Positions 57,323-64,000 of a stretch of 64,000 nt of DNA are shown in pieces. The DNA is from Chara braunii. Lineage: Eukaryota; Streptophyta; Charophyceae; Charales; Characeae. A program made the position numbers and the translations under genes. The stretch lies in NCBI GenBank assembly GCA_003427395.1, contig BFEA01000513.1, forward strand, positions 830,136-894,135, given 5' to 3'. Below the pieces are notes generated by a model. It searched no databases and was not told where the DNA came from. It was given only the letters and a program-made list of their open reading frames with translations. Position 1 is the first letter of the stretch. Each line of letters begins with the position of its first letter.

Positions 57323-57478
57323 ATGTGGTGACATATGCATGCTGGATGAGAGCCCGCTGATGTGGTGCCATATGCATGCTGGATGAGAGCCCGCTGATGT
57401 GGTGCCATATGCACCCTGGATGAGAGCCCGCTGATGTGGTGCCATATGCACCCTGGATGAGAGCCCGCTGATGTGGCA
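57323..57478. repeat. 37-bp tandem repeat, about four copies
   Basis: Unit GATGTGGTGCCATATGCATG followed by CTGGATGAGAGCCCGCT. Two copies have CATGCTGG and two CACCCTGG. The first copy has GACATATG. Confidence 0.93.
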
Positions 57479-57679
57479 TTTAAGCCAAGGTGGAACTGCA
57501 TTGCATTGTGGGTTGTGCCGAGTGTTACATGCCCAGTTGGGTGATGCACATAATAACCAGGGTTCCGCAATGTGATGAAAAGGACCGAATGGACAATGTA
57601 GTGCAAGTGAAATCTCAACGGGCAGTGTACACTCTGATACATACAAAATGGTGCTTTACAGCGCAGTGGAAGACTTAGA

Positions 57680-58764
57680 TACAAGTGCGGACCTGACCGG
57701 GACTGACCTCTTTCACATAGTACAAGATAGCGAAGCAGAAGGCTAGAATACTAATGACGAGCCCAATCAATGTCACAATGCAGACTAAACATACATCATT
57801 CTCACCACAAGGTGTGAAGGGGCCTGGCGCTATACACAGGAAGAGGCGCCAGGTCCAGCCACAGACGAAGAGGAGGGGATCAGACGAAGAGGAGGGGAGA
57901 GATGGGAAAGTCGCCTCAACACCAAGACTCGTTACAAGTCCCAAATAGTCCCTCATCAAAATGCCTGAAGTCCAATGTCGAGTCTGGATCCAATGTCACC
58001 AAGCTCTCTCTCTCTCTCTCATAGTCTGCTGATGCAGTGAAGTCAGATATCGAGAGGGTGAGAGGGAGATGGTGGACTGAGAAGAGGAAGAAGAAGAACT
58101 CTCTCTCTCTCTTTCTCTCTCATATGCCAGGTACTAACCTGTGAAGGTGGCACTGTGCTGCAGGTACCTTGAAGACGAAGTTGGAGCGATGGCGCTGCAG
58201 GTAAGTCCCTCTGCCCTCCGCCCAATCTCTCTCCCTATAGTACTACTCTAGCTATGGCGCACAGCGCTGAAGACTACAGCTAACGCTACTAGCGCCCAGC
58301 ACTGAAGACTACTGCTAATGCTACTACTACTCGTGCAGCGCTCCTCCAGAGTGCTGCTGAGACTACCTCCTGCCTCTCCTGAACTGCACGTGAAGTGCCT
58401 AGGAACTACCTGCCGGCCAGCAGGGCGGGCCAGTCCTATATAGTGCTGGCCCGTCCAGGAGGCTGCTCTTGCCAATGCCTCAACGTGCCAGACCTTGGGG
58501 TTGAAGCTCAAACAAAGGTTGTCTTGAAAGTAGGCCAGAAATGGCATGAGTTTTGGGGCAGGCCGAACTCATGAGGAAAGAAATGGCCCTCAGTTTCAGG
58601 CTGAAAACACTCAGGGCCGGAAAGGCCCTGATTTAGCCTGAAACGACACGGCCTGTAGGCCCTTGTTTTCAGGCTTTCAGGCTGAAACTACACAGGGCCT
58701 GTAGGCCCTTGTTTTCAGGCTTTTGGCCTGAAGGTGCAGCCTGTTGCAGGCGCAGCATATAACA
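57680..58764 (-). repeat. 3' LTR of Ty3/gypsy element 2
   Basis: The inner end is GCATATAACA (58755-58764), followed by CCCCCCCTCCTTATGAAG, the complement of a polypurine tract; the pol stop codon (58776-58778) lies inside it. The LTR aligns with 38260-39255 over most of its length (CACATAGTACAAGATAGCG, CT-rich blocks). The outer end near 57680 is diverged and not exactly placed. Confidence 0.8.
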
Positions 58765-58775
58765 CCCCCCCCTCC

Positions 58776-60337
58776 TTATGAAGTCAAGCCGGGACGAGGG
58801 CCAAGCTGACTATCTGAAGATGGAACGTGGGTGCGGGTGCGACGTGGACCCGAAGATACCGGCTTGCCTTGCATCTTGCGTTCGTAGTGTGCGAGAACAT
58901 CCAGAGCTGTTGCTTGGAGTTCCACACAGGTTAACCAACGGTCAACTCGGTGACTGCAGTATGCAAAGTGTACCAAGTACTCGGTTGGCCTGTTGCTGTA
59001 GCGTCGCTGGGAGATGATGTTGCCGACCTCTTGAAAGTCGTTCATAGAGGGTGGGTCTTGCAATCGCCGTCCAGGAAAATCGTCATGTTCCGCTGGCGTG
59101 CAAAGAGCCAACTTGGAGCAATTAAAGACCGGGTAGACGAGCAAGTGGGCCGGCACCTGAATGGTGAAGGAAGGTCCTTCGGGTGCATCCCCGGCGGGTG
59201 CCACGATCGGCCAAGGCCCCATCCATTTCGGGAGGAGCTTGCGAGAGATATCTTGTTCAAGGCTGAATTTTGCGGGGGAAACCCGAACGAGATCGCTGGC
59301 GCGGAATGGGCAAGGAAGACGTTGGCGATTGGCCTGTTGGCTCATGCGTTCCTATGTCTTGGCCATCTGTTGGCTCATGCGTTGGCTCATGCGAACTCGA
59401 AGGGCGACGTCCCGATAGTCGGGTGGATGTGCGAGTTGTATGTTGTCTCGACATCCGGCAGCCGCTCAACCCAATCCTTTTGGTCGGGACGGATAAGAGT
59501 GCGAAGGAGAAACTGTGCGGTCTGATGCGCCCTCTCCGTTTGGCCATCGGTTTGGCGGTGGCCAGCCGAACTTGGCTTGGAGAGACGAGCCCCATCGTTT
59601 GACGAGCGCCAACCAAAAATCGGACATGAACCGAGTGCCATGATCGCAGACGATTTGCTTGGGGTAACCCTTGGTTGGAATCCAACCGGCATAAAGAACC
59701 TCGGCCAACTCCGATGCCTTGGCATGATAAAGGCAAATCAAAAACATGGTGAACTTGGTCAATCGGTCGACCTCCGTGAGAATCCCATCCACTCCGGTCT
59801 TGTGCTTGGGGAACGGCCCGATAATGTCCATGGCAATCCCTTCCCTTCGCCGGAAGGGGACCGGTTACGGTCGCAACTCGCCGTACGGACGATGATTGCG
59901 GGATTTGCAACGTCGGCAAACCTCGCACGACTCGCAATAGCGTGTGACATCGTCAAGAAGACCGGGCAACCAAAAGCGCTCGCGGAGTCGGCCAATCGTA
60001 CGATTGACTCCAAACTGTCCGGTGGCGGGATTGTCGTGGAACTTGCTAAAAAGCCATGCGCGCAAGAAGACCGGGCAACCAAAGTAGATCCTTCCCTCGC
60101 GAGTGGACGAGCAAGTACCCCTCCTCGATCCGATAGTGTGATGGCGCCGGATTAGCAGAGGAGCAATTTGCGTACTTGTCGCAAAACTCGGGGTCGACTT
60201 GGTAGCCGCGGATGAAGCTCTCCCGCAAGTCGTCGTTAATCTCAAAAGTTGAGTAGACTGCAGTACAATGGTCCGGACGCCGTGAAAGAATCTGCAAAAC
60301 GGTTTGACTTGCCCGAAATGTGGTCTGGGAAAAGTCA
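58776..60337 (-). pseudogene. Integrase with C-terminal chromodomain, element 2
   Basis: Seen on the minus strand: zinc region (IRGYQVDPEF and HSRGKDLLW near 60200-60090; YCESCEVCRR near 59940), core with Asp in MDIIGPFP (59831) and Asp in VCDHGTRF (about 59645), then after a frameshift near 59570 the Glu in TDGQTERAHQ. The last frame (59345-58776, 189 residues) holds the GPY-type module (SRKLLPKWMGPWPIV) and a chromodomain-like segment (VGNIISQRRYSN, EYLVHFAYCSHRVDRWLT), which in chromoviruses binds marked histone H3 and targets heterochromatin. Duplicated sequence (AAGACCGGGCAACCAAA at 59958 and 60065) adds to the damage. Not functional as it stands. Confidence 0.88.
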
Positions 60338-61417
60338 AACTGGTCGATGAAGGTCATCTAACGGGCAATGGTGCTACTGACCGTGTCTTGGGTCTTGTAG
60401 AAGACCAAGGGATTGTTATCTGTTACCCATCGAAATTGTCGTCGACCGAGAAGAAAATGTCGCCAGCGCTTGAGCGTGTGTACGAAGGTCAATAGTTCCT
60501 TCTTCTGTGCGTCATCAATCGAGTGCATGGCGGGCACTTTCTTGCTCGAGGATGGCACCAATGCCATAGCCGGACGCATCGGTAGTGACACGTGTTGGCA
60601 AAAGTGGATTGTAGATGCACAACACCTCCACGAATAGCAATGCGGTTTTGAGAGCCAGAAAGGAAGTCCGCACATTATCGTCGAAGTCGAATGGTCGGTC
60701 CTCGCATTAAAGCTTGGGTAACGGAGCCTCGATCTTAGAGTATCCCTTGATGAAGCGTTCATAGTAGCCGGCTAAGCCAAGGAAGGAACGAACTTTTGTG
60801 ATGGTCTTCGGCTCCGACCACTCTCTTGGACTGCTTAAATCTTGTCCGACAACAGACTGATGCCCTCCGATGTGACAAAATGGCCCAAGTATTCCAGCTC
60901 TTGCCGAACAAATTCGCACTTGTCGCGGTTGGCTTTGTACTTGGCGCAGCGGAGCGTCTCCAACACTCCTCGAAGGTGATCAAGATGATCCTCCAATGTC
61001 CGGCCATACACCAGAATGTCGTCTAAGTAGACTAGTATAAACCGGTCCACCATCGCACGGAATTCGTTGGTCATTGCCGCTTGAAAGGTCGTCGGGGCAT
61101 TGGTGAGGCCAAAAGGCATAACGATCCACTCAAAATGCTCGTACCACATCTTGAACGCGGATTTGTAGCAATCTTGCGGGTGTATCGAGATTTGATGGTA
61201 GCACGACTTCAAGTCCAACTTTGAGAAGAATTTTGCGCCACCCAAACGCTCGAGAAGGTCGTCAATCCGCAAAAGAGGTCCCACATTCTTGACGGTTTGT
61301 GCGTTGAGCTTGCGGTAGTCGATGCACAAGCGAAGATCCTTGTTCTTCTTCCATACGAGGAGAACTGGCGCACCATATGGTGAGCTACAAGGACGGATCC
61401 AGCCCTTGTCCTAAAGA
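60338..61417 (-). pseudogene. Reverse transcriptase and RNase H, element 2
   Basis: RT from MCIDYRKLNAQ (61329) with LDLKSCYHQ, MPFGLTNAPTTFQ and the intact catalytic VYLDDILVY (about 61030), then [15 protein letters not shown] at 60835 follows DKI, where gypsy elements and the context favour Gln. A 2-base indel just after shifts the phase; then [32 protein letters not shown] (about 60570) and WVTDNNPLVFY (about 60405) of RNase H appear in changing phases. TAG at 60358 follows IAR, where element 1 has Trp (RRWMYFIDQ). So RT is well preserved and RNase H is broken. Confidence 0.9.
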
Positions 61418-62177
61418 NNNNNNNNNNNNNNNNNNNNNNNNNNNNNNNNNNNNNNNNNNNNNNNNNNNNNNNNNNNNNNNNNNNNNNNNNNNNNNNNNNN
61501 NNNNNNNNNNNNNNNNNNNNNNNNNNNNNNNNNNNNNNNNNNNNNNNNNNNNNNNNNNNNNNNNNNNNNNNNNNNNNNNNNNNNNNNNNNNNNNNNNNNN
61601 NNNNNNNNNNNNNNNNNNNNNNNNNNNNNNNNNNNNNNNNNNNNNNNNNNNNNNNNNNNNNNNNNNNNNNNNNNNNNNNNNNNNNNNNNNNNNNNNNNNN
61701 NNNNNNNNNNNNNNNNNNNNNNNNNNNNNNNNNNNNNNNNNNNNNNNNNNNNNNNNNNNNNNNNNNNNNNNNNNNNNNNNNNNNNNNNNNNNNNNNNNNN
61801 NNNNNNNNNNNNNNNNNNNNNNNNNNNNNNNNNNNNNNNNNNNNNNNNNNNNNNNNNNNNNNNNNNNNNNNNNNNNNNNNNNNNNNNNNNNNNNNNNNNN
61901 NNNNNNNNNNNNNNNNNNNNNNNNNNNNNNNNNNNNNNNNNNNNNNNNNNNNNNNNNNNNNNNNNNNNNNNNNNNNNNNNNNNNNNNNNNNNNNNNNNNN
62001 NNNNNNNNNNNNNNNNNNNNNNNNNNNNNNNNNNNNNNNNNNNNNNNNNNNNNNNNNNNNNNNNNNNNNNNNNNNNNNNNNNNNNNNNNNNNNNNNNNNN
62101 NNNNNNNNNNNNNNNNNNNNNNNNNNNNNNNNNNNNNNNNNNNNNNNNNNNNNNNNNNNNNNNNNNNNNNNNNNNNN
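61418..62177. other. Assembly gap (760 N)
   Basis: The gap lies in the element 2 pol region. ORFs spanning it are artefacts. Confidence 1.
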
Positions 62178-64000
62178 CTTCCTCACTCATGCAATAGATA
62201 CATCCTTTCGGCGGCATGGCACCGGCCTCACAAATGATCTCGTGGGAGATCGGCCGATTCAGCACCACACCGGTAGGAGACTCGAAGATATCGATGAACT
62301 TGTCGAGTAACCGCACCACTCAGGGGTCCGAAGACAAGTCCATAGGTGAAGATTCTGTCGTCGCGGTGGCTCGTAGAAAACATAGGCCTATCTCTGTCGT
62401 CGCGGTGGCTCGTAAGCGCAAGTGGCCCGAAAAGACGTGGCCGTTACAACTTGGCACCGGATCGAGGAGTGCGGAAGAGGGATGGTACGCGGCACCTCGG
62501 CGCCGAAGGCGTTGCAAACGGTAACTGCCCCCCGAAATAATGTCAAAGTCTATGTCTAAGATGTCAAACGTCACCGGTTCGCATGCATGACGTGCGAAAT
62601 AAACCGGCACCGCTTCAATGTAGCCATCAAGGAGTTGTTGCGTCTGACTGTCCGCCAACTTGATCGCCGTCGGGTTTGGCTTCCTTCGAACTTGAGCGCC
62701 AAGGCCGGCCCTTTGGATAAAGGACTGGCTGATGAAATTGCAAGTCGTGCCGCTATCCAGCAAAGCGTTGCAGGACGCTTGCCCAACTTGGATGCGGGCA
62801 TAAAGGAGCGGTGTGTTGTTATCATCGTACCGCTGCATGTGAAACTCGCGGGCCACCTTGGTAACATACACAAGGATGTCCCCCACCGCAGCTTCGTCAT
62901 CTGCCAGTGACGATGGTGGTGCATAGAAGGCTAAGTACGTGTGGAGATGGGCGCATAGTGCTGCGCATTGCAGTCTCGGCAAGCAGCCTGTGGAAGGGAG
63001 AGCAAGCCATGCAAAACCTTCGGACGTCAGCGAGTCCAAGACCTCTATGTTGATCTCGTGCATCGAATCCCTTGAAGAACCACTTGAAGACGATCCATTA
63101 TTGTTGTTGCCGGACGAAGAAAAAGCCGCACACACATCTTGTCCTCCAGCTTGAGAACCCAACGAAGGAACGAGTCGGGCAGCATAGTCCTCATAAGAAT
63201 ACAAGAGAGGATTGTCGACTTCCGCATGTGCCTCGAAATGAAGAGAGGTCGTTCGCGAAGCAACCGATTCCGAAGGCGTCGAGAGTGCAGCCGCATCACT
63301 CTCAGAGGTGCTCACTTTCCCGAAGGGAATTTTGCCTTTGACTGGAGTTGGGCACGTTGCGGTGTCGTGCACCACGCTGTTGCACCACAAGCAGTGTCGG
63401 TACTTAGCACGGATGCGGTACACGCCTTCCGAGATATCGTAATGTGTCCAAGGCTCTTGAGCCATTGGTCCGGCCACAGGGGCTGAATTGGTGTGTGTCT
63501 TCGGTTTGTCTCGTCCTCACCCTCTGGCGGGGCGGCCACCATCCTGGGCGGCTGCCAATTTGTCTCCTTCCCCAGAAGAGGCAGCCTCGTTTGAAGTGTC
63601 TGTCGCTGTAGTTGCTGCGACCACGGCCACTTTCAGCTGATGTTGTCCTCTGCCCTAGCCTGCAGCCGACGAATGGCCCAAATTCTTGGCTTCGATGTTC
63701 GTCACGATGATTTGCGAGGCTTTATCAAAAAGCTGCTCACTTGTGGTGAGCGTCTCCGCACAGCACCGGGCAGCTACTCCTGATGAAGAAGTGTTTGATA
63801 GCGACAAATGTCGACCACAAGTTGGGAGTGGATGCCAAGCGTTGGTACTCGATGATCCAATTCGTGCTTGGCAGGTCGTTCTGATAGAACCGTTGAAGTT
63901 TCTCGGCTGCCTGAAGCTCGCGCGGCTCCACTTGGAACTGCTTATACCATGCTGCCTTGAGATCAGCCCAGCTGATCTTCGTATGCAGCTCGGAGACTGT
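62178..64000 (-). pseudogene. Gag and protease of Ty3/gypsy element 2
   Basis: Seen: gag core pieces at the right edge (ELQAAEKLQRFYQ, WIIEYQRLASTPN, about 63930-63830; FDKASQIIVTNIEAKN, about 63730-63680, in a second phase), then an open frame (63477-62320) with a CCHC zinc knuckle, C-x2-C-x4-H-x4-C (CLWCNSVVHDTATC, about 63395), a Ser/Asn-rich linker, and an aspartic protease with ALLDSGTTCNFISQ (about 62755; DSG intact). After DIDFDII the usual LGMxWL continuation is lost near 62540 and replaced by an Arg-rich tail with a repeated RATATTE. The frame break in gag is near 63735. RT linker sequence resumes left of 62320. Confidence 0.87.

Larger units (their letters stand above)
57680..64000 (-). 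mobile_element. Ty3/gypsy chromovirus-like LTR retrotransposon, element 2 (cut by window)
   Basis: Minus-strand order gag, protease, RT, RNase H, integrase, chromodomain, 3' LTR. It is related to element 1 in pol and LTR but differs in LTR ends and many residues, so it is another copy or subfamily. The 5' part lies beyond 64000. Gap 61418-62177 removes the region between protease and RT. Frames are broken in integrase and RNase H. It may lie in the same large TFIIB intron if that gene continues to the right (inference). Confidence 0.9.

Noticed and set aside
51822-57679. N-terminal TFIIB exons
   Set aside because: Looked for zinc ribbon and cyclin-fold-1 words on the minus strand; none found, so the exons are placed outside the visible sequence.

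Overview
This is a eukaryotic, repeat-dominated window from what looks like a plant-lineage (streptophyte) nuclear genome. A charophyte alga such as Chara is my best guess from memory of similar repeat proteins, but it cannot be proven here. Evidence for the setting: a spliced TFIIB gene with plant-like residues and GT-AG introns, chromodomain Ty3/gypsy LTR elements, hAT-like and Tourist-like inverted-repeat elements, many microsatellites, and three assembly gaps. No prokaryotic gene organisation is present.

Layout. 1-5808 (minus): a very long decayed reading frame, running off the left edge, with 11 nonsense codons but no frameshift over about 1,900 codons; part of it resembles a beta-class DNA methyltransferase fold. 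7510-8213 (minus): a second broken frame of unknown function. 11874-14770 (plus): a decayed transposase-like gene resembling DUF7869 proteins, followed by an intact 207-residue ORF (15003-15626). Three kilobase-scale arrays of short TCGA-core palindromic repeats (5813-6790, 8450-9541, 10679-11672) each lie on the 5' side of one of these three coding blocks.

15.6-34.9 kb is AT-rich and nearly gene-free. It holds hAT-like elements (17563-17691, 17801-18694, 20266-20755, 30773-31064), several tandem duplications and satellites, and a U6 snRNA retropseudogene (32592-32690).

34963-51821 (minus) holds the last four exons of TFIIB, covering most of the two cyclin folds. Its last intron (35097-48803, 13.7 kb) contains a nearly whole Ty3/gypsy element (38260-46862); the intron before it contains a solo LTR with a perfect 5-bp target duplication. 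The N-terminal TFIIB exons are not visible and probably lie further right.

51.9-57.6 kb carries more insertions: a 1.6-kb hAT-like element with a perfect 8-bp duplication, filled by a 53-G run and about 700 bp of polypurine, and a Tourist-like MITE whose empty site survives in the neighbouring tandem repeat. 57680-64000 is a second, related Ty3/gypsy element cut by the right edge.

Across independent elements, the inactivating changes whose ancestor can be inferred are mostly consistent with C-to-T (or G-to-A) transitions. I read this as decay of methylated, silenced repeats; it is inference.
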